DNA of 64,000 nt, from NCBI GenBank assembly GCA_019022495.1, contig JAFEKR010000026.1, forward strand, positions 434,001-498,000, given 5' to 3'. The notes beneath the pieces are model-generated. The model did not search any database. It was given only the letters and a program-made list of their open reading frames with translations, and was not told where the DNA came from. A program made the position numbers and the translations under genes. Positions 35,780 through 46,940 of the stretch are shown one piece after another. Position 1 is the first letter of the stretch, and every line of letters starts with the position of its first letter. Origin of the DNA: Epichloe hybrida (lineage: Eukaryota > Ascomycota > Sordariomycetes > Hypocreales > Clavicipitaceae).

Positions 35780-35933
35780 TGCGCCGATGACCGCATGCAG
35801 GGACGGCAAATAAAGACAGGCAGTCGAGATATTCTTTATACGATCTAGAATCTCTGCAGCCCCCACCAAAATGGATGCCAAAGATTTTCTATGGACATAA
35901 GCGCTCGTCGTCTAAGATGTGCTTCGCATTCGA

Positions 35934-37379
35934 TCAATCGAGCACGTCATCACGCAAACTAAAAAGCTGCTGCATCACCTCATCTGCCTTGGCCCGCAGA
36001 GCATTGTGATACATGACATTTGTCTCGAATACCTTGGTGCCTTTGACCAGATTGGACGTATCCCTGGCCAGATGATGCTCGACATACAAATCCTCCACGT
36101 AGGAAGCCGCATATAAAGGCACGGTATTGTCACGAAGGCGCTGTGCATCATAGAGAGCAGGCCAGTCGTTATAAGAAGCCAGGTTCTTAGCAACCTCTCG
36201 GAGGGGGATCAACTCGGGGTATGTCTCGAAGTGAAAGGGGAATATCATCTCGCCACTGAAGTACAGCGGTCCTGTGGATTGTGACACGGTAAAGTCGGGC
36301 CTCAGCCACGCGAATGGACCACCGCTGCTGCTGCTGCCGCCCTGAGAAAGACCGACTCTGTTGGCAGCCCAGTTGGAGGCGACGTTGGGCCCATCGCAGT
36401 AGATTGCTTCGTGAAGAATGGCGTAGAGGATGTTTGTGTCAAAGGGCGTGAACGTCTCCAACGGCGCCAGAGAAGCTCGCGCGAGGAAGCCGAACTGGTC
36501 GAGAGAAGCCTTGAGCGCCGTCAAGGTACTGTGAACCGTGTCGAAGCCGCCGTGGCCACCAAAGGCGATTCCCATGGTGAGCAGCCGGGGGACAGTCAAG
36601 AAGCCGCCGGCGGGCAGCGCAACCTTGCCACCCTGGCTCTCGATGTACGTGGCAACCTCGCGAAGCGTGTCGGCATCCTCTGGAAACTTGGCAAAGTACA
36701 GCTCGTTCCGCTCCGCCGTCTTCCGAAACGTCGCCCGGTACACCTGGTCGGCCGTCTTGCCCACGGGCGCGAGACCGCCCGTCAGGAAGGCCTCCCGCAC
36801 ACCTTCGGGGTGCATGGAGAGGTAGGACAGCGTGATGAAGCCGCCGTACGACTGGCCAAACGTGGACCACGCGGCCTTGGGTTCGGGCCAGCCCTCGGTG
36901 AGGCATTTGCGGACGGCTTCGCAGTCCCGGACGGTGTTGTCCTGGCGCATCAGGCGCAGATACCTGGCTTGGGCGTCGGCATTGCCAACTCGTGCCAGCA
37001 TGGCTGCGGAAACGGGTGTGCTGAGGCCCGTCCCTCGGTGGTCGATGAACAGAACTTGGTACCCGCGCGGTATGGCGGCCCGGGTGAGGGGATGGTCGGA
37101 TGGCGAGCGGTTGCCGAAGCCTGGTCCGCCCTCGAGGTAGATGATGTAGGGCTTGACGTCCCTGTCGATGGTGGAGGCAGCATCGTCGTCTGGCGGGAAG
37201 ATGGGGCGCTCGTTCTTGGTGACGCGGCGGGCGTACAGCTGGATCGACCCGGCGGAGGGGTTCTCATAGTCGAGGGGCACTTGGAAGAAGAGGGTCGTGA
37301 CTTGGAGCTGGCCGGGGAGGACATGATCTCTGCTGCTGAGGAGCTTGGCGGGGGGGAGGTCCAGGATCAAGGGAGCCAT
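35934..37379 (-). CDS. Alpha/beta hydrolase, peptidase S33 (proline iminopeptidase-like)
   Basis: A single exon of 481 aa from ATG 37379. An in-frame ATG at 37529 would add 50 Pro-rich residues that look like 5' leader. Family marks are the oxyanion-loop GGPGFG after IIYLEGG, the FIDHRGTGLS block and the nucleophile elbow FGQSYGGF. A long cap region lies between the elbow and the C-terminal part, and a late His is in YVEHHLARD. The family cleaves N-terminal proline or related substrates. No signal peptide is apparent from the 37379 start, so a cytosolic location is likely. Third positions are GC-rich, unlike the flanking intergenic DNA. The substrate is not determined by sequence. Confidence 0.88.
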   Translation of the reverse strand: MAPLILDLPPAKLLSSRDHVLPGQLQVTTLFFQVPLDYENPSAGSIQLYARRVTKNERPIFPPDDDAASTIDRDVKPYIIYLEGGPGFGNRSPSDHPLTRAAIPRGYQVLFIDHRGTGLSTPVSAAMLARVGNADAQARYLRLMRQDNTVRDCEAVRKCLTEGWPEPKAAWSTFGQSYGGFITLSYLSMHPEGVREAFLTGGLAPVGKTADQVYRATFRKTAERNELYFAKFPEDADTLREVATYIESQGGKVALPAGGFLTVPRLLTMGIAFGGHGGFDTVHSTLTALKASLDQFGFLARASLAPLETFTPFDTNILYAILHEAIYCDGPNVASNWAANRVGLSQGGSSSSGGPFAWLRPDFTVSQSTGPLYFSGEMIFPFHFETYPELIPLREVAKNLASYNDWPALYDAQRLRDNTVPLYAASYVEDLYVEHHLARDTSNLVKGTKVFETNVMYHNALRAKADEVMQQLFSLRDDVLD

Positions 37380-38003
37380 CTTGAGGTGAGGAGGTGGATC
37401 TGCTGCAACGCTGCATCGTGGAAGCGTTCCTTTTCCATCTTTGATCCTGTCACGTGGGAGGAGAATCGGGTCAATACCGGGGGGGTCGGGCAGCCCAGCC
37501 CTTGCAGATCGCATTGCGTGGACAATCATGGGATACCTAGGTAAAGTGAGTTGACTGACACTTGATAGGTTTCGGAGGCTGACCAGGGGCCTGCAGGGCC
37601 ATTTCTCGATTGAGCAGCTTGCATCATGACTACATCATGGCGAAATCTCTTGCGTGTCCCCTTTTTTTTCTTATCTTTCTCTCTCACATGCCAATTAACA
37701 GGGTAGCAGTTGTTGATATTAGACCATAATAGTGGAGAGACGAAACCACTCCCCCCAACCCGACCCCAACCCAACCCAACAAATTCGGCCCCTTTTCATC
37801 ATGAAGAAAACATCATGTGTGAAAGTCCATCAATCAATCCCCGTACTATTTAAACATGGGTTTCCTGGACCGTGATGAGAAAATGTTCTGCGTCTGACGG
37901 AGGGTGAAGCAAGGTTCCACATTCATATAAATCGCAACTTCACACGCAACTTGGCCAACAGTCGTCTCTTTTTTTTTTTTTTCCCCAATCTCGGCCTGCA
38001 GCC
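37380..38003. promoter_or_regulatory. Divergent promoter region, S33 peptidase (-) and membrane hydrolase (+)
   Basis: About 620 bp between the preferred start codons. It contains a CCCAACCCGACCCCAACCC block near 37754-37779 and a T13 run near 37971-37983, just before the downstream ATG. No specific regulator site is assigned. Confidence 0.45.
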
Positions 38004-39751
38004 ATGCGAGGACTAGACCTGTGGGATTATGTCTTCATACGGACCTGCATAGTCGCCCTGCGATCCATTGCGCCTCTGAGCATCGTATACTCGCTCGCCA
38101 GTCTCGTAGTACCTCTGCCGGTGCGAGTTCCCCGAATACTCCAACTGTGGCTCGCTCTCGAAGCCATCTTCTACCTAGCCGTCTATCTCCCGCTCAGGGA
38201 ATATCTCCAAAGAGCTGCGAAGCACCCAGAGCTGTTGAGCCGAGATGATCGACGCAAGTTGTTCTGGCGCTGTCACAACAATATCCCTGATCCATCCCAA
38301 TATTTGAAGAAGTGGTTTCGCGGCGCCTCCGAGAAGGACATCAAGAGGGAAAACGTCAAGGACTTCTTCCGATGGGCTTTTTTAAACACGGGAGAGGTCG
38401 ATGTTGCCCATGAGGAGGAGCTGGAGGAGTATATCGGGGGGATGGAGAAGCTGCTGGGGAGGAAGTTTGAACCTGGTCGTGGTGATGCCGAGTGCTTGAG
38501 ATTGACACTTGACAAGGTCGAAATGCTGCACAGGAGCCTGACTTGGTACCTGGTGAGTTTGTTACTCTCAACAAGACAATAAAAAAAAAAAGAGGGTTTA
38601 CTCTTTTTGGGGGGGGAGGGGGGAGGTTGCTAATTTTGCGTCTCTCGCAGTGCGTGTTCGTCGTTGACACAATAGCATCTCTCTCTCTCTTCTACCACTC
38701 TTTCGACTTCCATCGCACATCGCTGATGGGCTTCCTGGGCGTTTTCCCTTTTCGTCCGCTCACAGTCTTTTCCACGTCCAAGTCTCCCGCCAAGAGGCTT
38801 ACGTACTGGCACCGGCCGCACACTTCCAAGACGAGGCTGCCTGTCCTGTTTCTCCACGGCATCGGCGTCGGACTGTATCCGTACGTTGACTTTCTGGCTG
38901 AGATTAATGCCCGCGAGGGACAAGAATCCTCCCCCGGGGACGGTCAAGTGGGCATCATTGCAGTTGAAATCATGTGGGTGAGCTCTCTCTTGACAGCCGA
39001 GGCCATTTCCAAGGACGCAATGGTCGATGAGGTGTGCCGGATCATCAAGACACATGGATGGGACAAGTTTGTCCTGGTCTCACACTCGTACGTGTCCTTC
39101 TACACTCATCTCTGAAAGAGGATATTCAGGCTAGCCGTTTCTGACGTTGGCTGCGCGAGAAGCTACGGGAGTGTCATCGCGACGCATTTGCTGCACAGCG
39201 CCCGGATTAAACAGAGCATTGGGCCGGTTCTATTCATAGACCCCGTGTCCTTTCTGCTCCATCTGCCCGACGTGGCGCACAACTTCGTGAGCCCAATCCT
39301 GCTCCTCTTGAGGACATCCGTTGCGAGTGTAGGCAGTTTCTGACTTGCTTCTCATTCCTTTTAGATCTGTCGCAAACCGAGTCGCGCCAACGAATACCTC
39401 CTTTCGTACTTTGGCTCGAGGGACATTGGCATATCGCACACACTCTCCCGCCGCTTCTTCTGGGCCGACAATGCGTTGTGGAAGGAAGATATTCAGGGTC
39501 ACCGGGTAGGCGTCGTTTTGGCCGGGAGAGACATCGTGGTCGACACAAAGGTGGTTGCGACGTATTTGATGGGATCAAAAGACACCGTCTGGGATAAGAT
39601 GGATTGGGAGCACGCGGTTTGGAAAGGGGAGGATGGGTTAGAGGTGTTGTGGTTTGGGGAGCTGGATCATGGACAGGTTTTCAAGCACAAGAAGACGCGG
39701 AGACGATTGGTGCGAGTGCTAAGAGATTTTTGTAGACGAGATATGCAGTAG
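38004..39751 (+). CDS. Membrane-anchored alpha/beta hydrolase, unknown substrate
   Basis: Proposed CDS is join(38004..38552, 38651..39087, 39163..39286, 39365..39751), 498 aa. Two hydrophobic segments near residues 10-35 and 45-63 suggest an N-terminal membrane anchor. A charged region follows (RDDRRKLFWRCHNNIPDP). The hydrolase core then shows FLHGIGVGLYPYV, the nucleophile elbow VSHSYGSVIA, the acid region VVLAGRDIVVD and GELDHG with the probable catalytic His. The SHSYGS elbow replaces the usual GXSXG first Gly with Ser. All introns keep phase. Similar proteins are widespread in filamentous ascomycetes, but I know of no defined reaction. Confidence 0.87.
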
Positions 39752-39980
39752 ACAATAGACAGACTGGAACCTGATCTGATCAATGATCCTCCCCTGCGTG
39801 TCCGACTCCGGGCCGCCACAGCCACAGCCACAGCCACAGCCAAAACTCGCCCTGCCTATGCCCAATCACAGCAAAGCACGCGTCTCCGGTGGGGTGGCCT
39901 CTCTTTACCAACGTCGTCGGGCGGCTGCTGCTGCTCTTCTTCTTCTTTTCTTTCCCATCCAACCCGCCTCACCGTCGGGA

Positions 39981-41824
39981 ATGGACCAAAATCACCTTGC
40001 ACACTCCCTGGCGGACGCTTTCATCGCTCTCGCCGACCAAGTCCAGGTCCTGGCTGACCGGAAGACCGTCCTTGAGCACAAGCTGCGTTTTGCCCACGAA
40101 CAGGTAAGGCGCGTGCATGCTTCATTCGTCGTCGCCTTGTGCCGTTCATTGCTTGGCCATCATCATCCCTCCATTTTGTCGTAGCTCCCACACACCCACA
40201 TCATCACTACATCCCCACCAAACACGTCGTCGAAACAATATGATGAGAAAACATTAGCTCTAGATCAAGAGCAGCTGGCCAAAAGCCAGACTGCCGAGAC
40301 CGACAACCTAGTAAAAACTCTGATCCTTTCAAGACGTTCCCACTCTTCCCTCGCACAAACACATTCACAGCACACACAGAACCCACATCGCATACGCCTC
40401 AGCAACATTGCCCTCGCCTCAGCACCAGACATTGTAATCAAGAAGAAAATTTCATCCTGATGACGCATGCTAATGTGCCATGCTAGTTTCAATACTTGGC
40501 CGACAAGCATGCCCACGCAACGCCAGAGATAGCCGAAACACTGGCAAAGTTGCAACTTCCACCTCATACCTCCGTTGACGATACCTCGCCCGTGCCTCTC
40601 CCCCATCGACGCTCCACCCCTCAACCATCGCATCAGATTGCCGTGATTATTCGTGACGGGCGTCGAATGGCCAACAAGATCAACTCCATCGGGTCGTCGA
40701 GCAAGACCCCCAGCTCCAGCAGAGAAACATTTTCACACACCTCTCAGGACCAGACCTCCATGTCCACCGCATTGGAACGAGATTTCACAGTCGAGGGGAA
40801 GAAGGGCAATCTGCAATGCCCCTTCTCCAGGCCAGAGTATGTTGACGGTTCGAATGATGGGCGGAGTAAGCATAGCTTGGACACCACTCCACATAATTCC
40901 GCGGATCCCATTTGCGCTGCCATGTTTGAAGAAGCCACCTCGCAGCCCGCAGCCAATGGTGCCGGTTCGTCCAAGTGTCCCATCCGGTTCATGGACAAGC
41001 ATTCGCCTGAGGAAATAGCTCACTATGTTGAAACGCACAAACACGCGCTCCCGCGAAGCCATGAGGTTTGTTTGCGTCGGTACCAACGCAACGAGACCCA
41101 GATGAAGAAGATGGATTCCAAGTATGGCAATATTGTCAGCATGATTGAGGGATTGAGTCACATTCATCAGCCAATGTTGCCAGAGTCGGACAATCCGGAC
41201 GGGCCTCCAGTTGATGCGGATGGTGATTCCAACGAACGAATCGAGAATTGGGCCCATGGCGTCAGCGGAACGGGAGCATCTGACGTTGACGAGCTTGTTG
41301 AACCAGCAGATGAGGCCCGCCAAAGTCATTTCGAGCGGCCACTCAAGGAGGTACGGGTTGGAGAATCCCCAAGCAGGCCCTGGGGTATATCCGTCCCCGT
41401 CTACGAGACTGCAGAGGGCCACGAGGATGATTATCCGTTATCGCCACCACCTGCTCCCGTTCGTATGACCACCTCTGGACATGGCGATTTACCAACAGCG
41501 ACGAGTACCGCAGGGAAATGCCCCTTTGATCATACGAAATTCTCTGCCGCCTTTGGTCGCCCTCTCCCAACTACGCCCAACCCAGCTATGGAATCCCCCG
41601 AGCCAGTCCATGGTCTCGGAGAGACACCCTTCACGCACATGAAGGGGGTTCCTGCTGCATCAGTGGCACCACCACCTCTCTCACAGCCAACATTCATCAA
41701 TCCGCAAGCAACGAAAGCCGAGGCTGGTGGCAATCCGCAGATGGTATTCACTGGCCCTGTCTTTATAGGATATCCCATGGAACAAGCCATTGAATTTATG
41801 AATCGGTATCGAGGGTCCCAATGA
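39981..41824 (+). CDS. Unknown protein with N-terminal helix and Cys-Pro motifs
   Basis: Proposed CDS is join(39981..40103, 40487..41824), 486 aa, with ATG in GGGAATGG. The N-terminal 60 residues form one amphipathic helix running across the splice junction (RFAHEQ|FQYLADKH). The rest is mostly disordered, rich in Ser, Pro, Thr and acidic residues. Three CP[FI] motifs stand out: QCPFSRPE, KCPIRFMDKHSPEEIAHY and KCPFDHTKF. The middle one continues through ETHKHALPRSHEVC and could bind a metal through Cys and His. The final segment has GPVFIGYPMEQAIEFMNRY. The 383-bp intron is long and has a coiled-coil-like open stretch near 40240-40310, so an alternative exon is possible. I do not recognise a function. 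Confidence 0.75.
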
Positions 41825-42712
41825 CGGTGATGGCTCTTTTGCTTCCCTCCCCCCTTTTTTTCTCTCTCTCTATGACTCTTATTTGCAGCGTTCGCTCCTA
41901 GTTATGGCGTGTTGATGCTTTACTCGCAACTTAATTACTTTACACGATACGCGCCTGTTCTGAGATGTAAGCGATGGCGTTTTGAAACCTTTGCCTCCTG
42001 GCGGATGAATATGGACGGCCGTTGCCTTCAGGTCAGTCAAGGACCTTGTATGAAATCTGGGAAGGTGTTTTGAGGACGGGCGCAATTGCTCTTAATAATA
42101 CGATATCACTTTTATATTCCTTCGAAAAGCCTATTCCGCCCCGAAAGGGGGGAAAAAAGAGGCTCTATGTAGAAATCCCATACAATACACACATGTCGAA
42201 TCATGATCACCATGTCCTCCTCCCCTGTCTGTCCATTTGTAGAACCATGAATTTATGCTGAAGATGTCTGCGATGAATTTCCCCCTATTTCGTGAGATGC
42301 GTCTCACCACGGGGTCATATTATGCAGCGCTGTTAAACAACATTCGCCTAGCGAGGGGAACGCAAGCATCATAGTGATTAATAACAGCGATTACAAGCCT
42401 TGCACAAAAAAGCAATCCTGAGACGCGTCGGAATCTATCCTTGTAGCATCGACCGAGGCCGCTCTTGGCTGCGACGATGCTTGAACACAATCCTTACAGG
42501 GGATGTCGCGCAGACCACCACGAGGGTGACCACGAGGGTGACCACGAGGGTAACCCTGGCTCTTCGGCAGCAGGGAAGGTGGCGACGTGATGGTACTTTT
42601 TTCCCTTTATTCAAGATACAAAAGGGGGGGGGGGGGGGGAAACCCCGGCTGACCGTCTATTTGTACAATGGCATTCATGCATCTATACAATTACATGTCC
42701 CCGAACTCAAAC
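41825..42712. other. Intergenic region between converging genes
   Basis: Contains the 3' UTRs of the unknown gene (+) and the TVP38 gene (-), three copies of a 12-bp unit (GACCACGAGGGT) near 42516-42552, and a G16 run at 42624-42639. No gene is seen. Confidence 0.5.
42624..42639. repeat. Poly-G16 tract
   Basis: Sixteen consecutive G in the 3' flank of the TVP38 gene. It is one of several long G/C homopolymers in this window and is outside any coding exon. Confidence 0.9.
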
Positions 42713-43978
42713 TCAAGTCGTGCTGGAGCCACCGCTCGTGGACCTGCCGTGTTTCTTGGCGTCTCTTGTCCCATCATCATCATTGTCGTCATCGTCGTCG
42801 TTGTACGCACCCCAGTCATGGTTCCCCTGCACCTCCCACAGCGACACATCGTCATCGGACATGATGGTCGCCGCATCTTCCGGGTCCAGCAGCGTTGTGT
42901 CGGTGTCGTCGTAGCCGCCCTGGCCTTGCTCTGCGTCATCTGCGCCCCGGCCTTGTTCTTCGCGAGCCAGTTCTGCGGCGCGGGCCATGGTCCTTCTGTA
43001 AATGGCCAGGCCGACTGCCAGGCCGACTGCACCGCCCGTGGCCATGCTGACGTAGTTGATGGCTTTGTCGCCGGCGCTCATCTTGTCCCCTTGTTCGACG
43101 AGGATGGCAAGACGGCTGCCGATGAAGACGTGGATGAGGAGTTTGGGTCTGAAGATGAGATGATTTAGTCTTGGGCATCCGAGGTTGGGTGGGTGGTAAA
43201 GGGGGGGGGGGGGGACTCACGTTGATAGAGCAGTGGAAATGGCAAAGGCGAGAGGGGTTATGCTCGGAATCGTCGCCAAGAAGCCGTTGCTCAAGCTGTA
43301 TGGCAAGGGACAGAACCGAATGGCAGTCAGGTACAAGATGCCGTCTCTGCGCAGGACCTGGCCGAGGGCGACGAATCGGTGATCGGAGCCGACCATTGCA
43401 TCGACATATCTGCTGAGAACGGTGCGGCTGGCCAGGAAGGCGCAGAGGCTGCCGAGGGTGCACGCGACGGCGACGATGGGCCAGCCCATGGGAAAACCGT
43501 AGACGAGGCCGGCGATGGTGTTGGCGGTCGAGTACCCCATGACGGGGGGGAAGGCGGTGACGAAGATGAGGCCGAAGACAATGAGCCAGCCGCCGCGGAG
43601 CTCCCGCAACGACTTGGCCATGGGCGCGAGCCACGCGAAGAAGCGGTGCGAGTAGACGATGGTGAGGATGACGAGGATGAGGCCGACGGCGCAGGCGAGG
43701 AGGGCGAGGGCGCGGTAGAGCGGCGGCAGGCTGAGGCAGTACTGGGTGAACCGTTGACTCCATCCGAGGCACGTTTTCCACGCTCGCTGGAGGACGGACC
43801 GTGAGCTGTTGGACGACCGGGTGCGAGACATGGTGTCGGAGATGCGGCGCGTGGACGTGTGGCCGCGGCGGGACCAGCGGACGGGCGAGGCGCGTGACGA
43901 TGACGACGACGACGACGACGATGATGAGGATAGGGGCGAGGAGCGACGGGGCCCGGGAGCGGAGTGGCCCGCTGGCAT
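42713..43978 (-). CDS. TVP38: TVP38/TMEM64 (VTT domain) membrane protein
   Basis: Proposed CDS is complement(join(42713..43148, 43221..43978)), 397 aa. A Ser/Arg-rich N-terminus (poly-Ser near 20-28) precedes hydrophobic segments: LALLACAVGLILVILTIV, GGWLIVFGLIFVTAFPPV, GWPIVAVACTLGSLCAFLAS and more. The VTT-domain core shows FPPVMGYSTANTIAGLVYGFPMG, and LTAIRFCPLPYSLSNGFLA follows, both typical of TVP38. The tail is acidic with many Asp. The family resides in Golgi or late secretory membranes and belongs to the scramblase-related VTT superfamily. The intron starts with a C14 tract directly after GTGAGT. The ATG at 43833 (MSRTRSS) is an alternative start. Confidence 0.9.
43201..43214. repeat. 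Poly-G14 tract next to a TVP38 splice donor
   Basis: On the minus strand it reads as C14 immediately after the GTGAGT donor of the 72-bp TVP38 intron. Confidence 0.9.
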
Positions 43979-44676
43979 GATTGATGGCGGCGCACGACCA
44001 GCGACCCAACGACGACAAGGCGGTATATTGATCGATCGACCGAGGGGAGAATGTTGAGGCTTGCCTGCGTCGTGGTTGTGGTGGTCGTGGTGGTCGCGGA
44101 GGTTGAAGAAGCCATGGTCAGAAAAGCCCCTGGCGGTTGTGGGGGTGGAGGTGGGGGGGAGGCCACTGGACGGACACGCTCACCAGCTTGTATTACTGCC
44201 ACCCAGCTACTGCCACACCCAGCTACTGCCACACCCAGCTACTGCCACACCCAGCTACTGCCACACCCAGCTACTGCCACACCCAGCTACTGCCACACCC
44301 AGCTACTGCCACACCCAGCTACTGCCACACCCAGCTACTGCCACACCCAGCTACTGCCACACCCAGCTACTGCCACACCCAGCTACTGCCACACCCAGCT
44401 ACAGTGCTACAGTGCGTGTAGGGACCTCCTGTACGGCAGGCAGTGGCATGGGCAAACTCAACCACGTGTTGCGCTCCCCTCGGTGCAGAGACGTCTTGTT
44501 CCACTTCTACGGCTCTAGATGCATGCAGCATGATACATGCCGCGTCGACATCATCATCAGGTCTCGTCGATGCGTCTGGGACCACGTGCTCTTCCCCGTA
44601 TTGGGGGGAGGGGGTTTTTTTTTTTTTTTTTCATATGATTTTGTGCATTTTACTTGCTTTGATTTGGAATAGGGTG
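43979..44676. other. TVP38 promoter region with a minisatellite
   Basis: Upstream of the TVP38 start and downstream of the CCCH-Smr gene stop. It contains the 16-bp minisatellite at 44206-44403, GTGGTCGTGG trinucleotide-like repeats near 44066-44100, and a T16 run near 44615-44630. Open frames through the minisatellite are a consequence of the repeat, not a gene. Confidence 0.55.
44206..44403. repeat. 16-bp minisatellite, about 12 copies
   Basis: The unit AGCTACTGCCACACCC repeats nearly perfectly for about 197 bp. As 16 is not a multiple of three, every reading frame cycles through the same 16-residue peptide, which explains the overlapping long ORFs seen there. Near-identity of units indicates recent expansion or continuing homogenisation. 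Confidence 0.95.
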
Positions 44677-46940
44677 TCACCACCGCCGACCACTGGGGCC
44701 CTTGGGGGGATCCCTCACCAGCAGCCTCACCTTGCCGTCCCCAATCTCTACCCCTTGGCTCAAGATATCCACCTCCTCCTTGTCATCTTCCTCGCCTCGC
44801 CCCCCTTCCCTCGTAAGCGACTTGTCCCAGCTACGAGCATTGATGCCGAGAATGCCTCCCATGCTGTTACGGTCGCCAGGCACCGAAAATTCGCGGAACG
44901 CATATCGCCATTCGTTGAGGAAGTTGCGAATCGCCCTGCCCACTTTATCCTTTCCGTTCTTGCTGTGATGCCCTGTTCCAGTGATGGCGTATACCGGCCT
45001 CGACGCTTGGCTGTTGTCCAAGAGCGTCTTTTCTAGATACTCTACCGCTTCCTCCGGGTGGAGCCCGTGTAGATCTACGTATATTTCGGCTGCGTTGCTC
45101 ATGCTCTTGTTGCGTTGCTCGTACAGTTCTCGCGCAGCTTCCCTGTGCGCTTTTCGCATCAAGTCATTCTCGCTCTGGCCACGCAAGCTCAGAGCCTTGG
45201 CAGCCCTGGCATCGTTTCGATTCCAAGCCTGAGCCGCGCTGAGAGGAAGTCAGACGTCGTGACGATGCCGAATACCTCACCACTCCATGTTTCATAGAGC
45301 ACGTACCTTTGCAGAAACTTGTTACGCAAACCACCATGTTTGATGGCTTCCTGGCGAGCTTTGAGATACGCCTTATTGGCACCGTCACCTGTTTCCAGCC
45401 AAGGAATATGTTTTGGGCTCGGAATGGCTTGGGCCGCCGCGCTGTTCTCATCAGTCTTTTTGGCCGAGACGGCTCCATTTGCCAGCCTTCTGGACTCGGG
45501 CCGTGGTGAGCCGGGAGTGGGGGATGGGGTCATCTTGACAATGTCCGCCAGCGAGTTCGGAATATTTTCCTTGTGCGCATGCCCATGGCCACCACGTTTC
45601 CCATGATGCTTCTTGCCTTGCTTCGCCGAGGCAGAGCCAAGCGATGGAAAAGCTTCATTGTCGTCAATGGCTGGCGCACCCACATTGTTGTCCTTGACCT
45701 GGTGCCGGCTGCCGGGCCTGGATCGTAAGCGCGGGCTTTCGCTGCCATGGAAATGCCTGGGCCCCTGGGGCGGGTTGAGACCGGCAGCGATGAGACTGGC
45801 TCCGGCTCCGGTAAAGTTGTTCGCTTGATCGGGGCCGCCTGATTGCAGGGCGGGAAACGAGTTCAAGTCCTGCACTTGAATATTTTCTTGTCCTTGTCCG
45901 TTTTCGTCCAGAGACATCTTGTTCATGAATTTGGAAGGGTCATGCGAGAACACGCAAGTGTTTCCTGCGAGGCAGTTGCCCATGATCCAATATCTGGTGA
46001 CAGGGTAGGTTTGGAAGCAGTTAGACCGCTGTACACTAATGGAGAAGTAATCAAGCTTATCTACGGCACTCACTTGCAAAGATGGTTGCTCAAGTCGTGG
46101 CTGAACCGACAGTCGGCACGCAAGCACTGACCCGTTGACATGTAGAACTTGCAAATCACCCCGGACTTTGCCTGGTTGCTGGGTGTCACTGGGCGTCCGT
46201 CCGAAGATATCGATCGTCCAATTAGGATAGCCTTGGGCTCATCCAGGCTAGTTGTGTGAAGCCAGGGCGGCCTCTATTTCCTCGTCCGTTCTTGTTTGGC
46301 CCAATATCGACCGGAGCATGTCGTATGGAGACATGTCGATCTGTTGTGACGACATGGAAGAGAACTCGGGGGCGGCGGCGTTCAAAGCACTCGAACTACC
46401 TACAGATGACGAGGCACTGGCTACATCATCATTGACCAGCCACTCGACATTCTCCGACTGGTAGTCTCCCAGGATCTCCGTGGCAGGAGTCGGGTCGCTC
46501 GCAAATTCGTACGCGTTCAGGTTCGGGCTATGCGGTATGACAGGCGTCGCAAAGGCAAGCCGCGGAGAGGCTCGCGGAGAGGAAAACGGGGATGCGGTGG
46601 AGGACTTGGTTCTATTGAAAGTTGAAGGAATGAAGCCAGGTGGAGCTAGCGGGCTCACAGCAAGCCTGGGGGATGCTGAGATTGGTGTTGGGGATCCTCG
46701 CCACGAAGCAGGGGACGGCCGCCGCAAAATGGACGATCGTATCGGAGGGGGAGACGCAGAGGAACCTCCCCCTTCTCGAAATCTCCACATGGCATCCAGG
46801 ATAACATTGTCGAGAGCAATACCCGACCAGTTTGTCTCCTTTCTCAACAGGTCCTCTAGCTTGTCCGTCTTGTCCTCATCCTGCAAGCTTGTGTCCTGTA
46901 AAATAGGCAGACACAAATCGTAGTGCTCGTCGGACACCAT
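44677..46940 (-). CDS. CCCH zinc finger plus Smr domain protein, with a frame break in exon 1
   Basis: Proposed exons, 5' to 3' on the minus strand: 46940-46074, 45993-45307, 45238-44677. The N-terminal 230 residues are Ser/Pro-rich and end with DEEIEAALASHN before a stop. A conserved-looking frame resumes at once, shifted by one base (SLDEPKAILIGRS). It leads into two CCCH fingers (CKFYMSTGQCLRADCRFSH and CKYWIMGNCLAGNTCVFSH), a disordered stretch, then DUF1771 and Smr (LHGLHPEEAVEYLE, ITGTGHHSKNGKDKVGRAIRNFL). Smr domains are RNA endonuclease or nicking modules; CCCH-Smr proteins are thought to act on mRNA. The DEEIEAAL helix looks like the start of a CUE/UBA-like domain whose remainder is absent here. 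The exon sum is one base out of phase, so either a small deletion or an error is present. Confidence 0.82.

Noticed and set aside
36411..37544. 377-aa plus-strand ORF opposite the S33 peptidase
   Set aside because: It is an antisense shadow with a Gly/Glu/Val-rich composition; the minus frame carries the GGPGFG and GQSYGG motifs.
44051..44518. Long ORFs with repeated YCHTQLLPHP-like peptide
   Set aside because: They are produced by the 16-bp minisatellite, which keeps all three frames open. There is no conserved domain or splice context.
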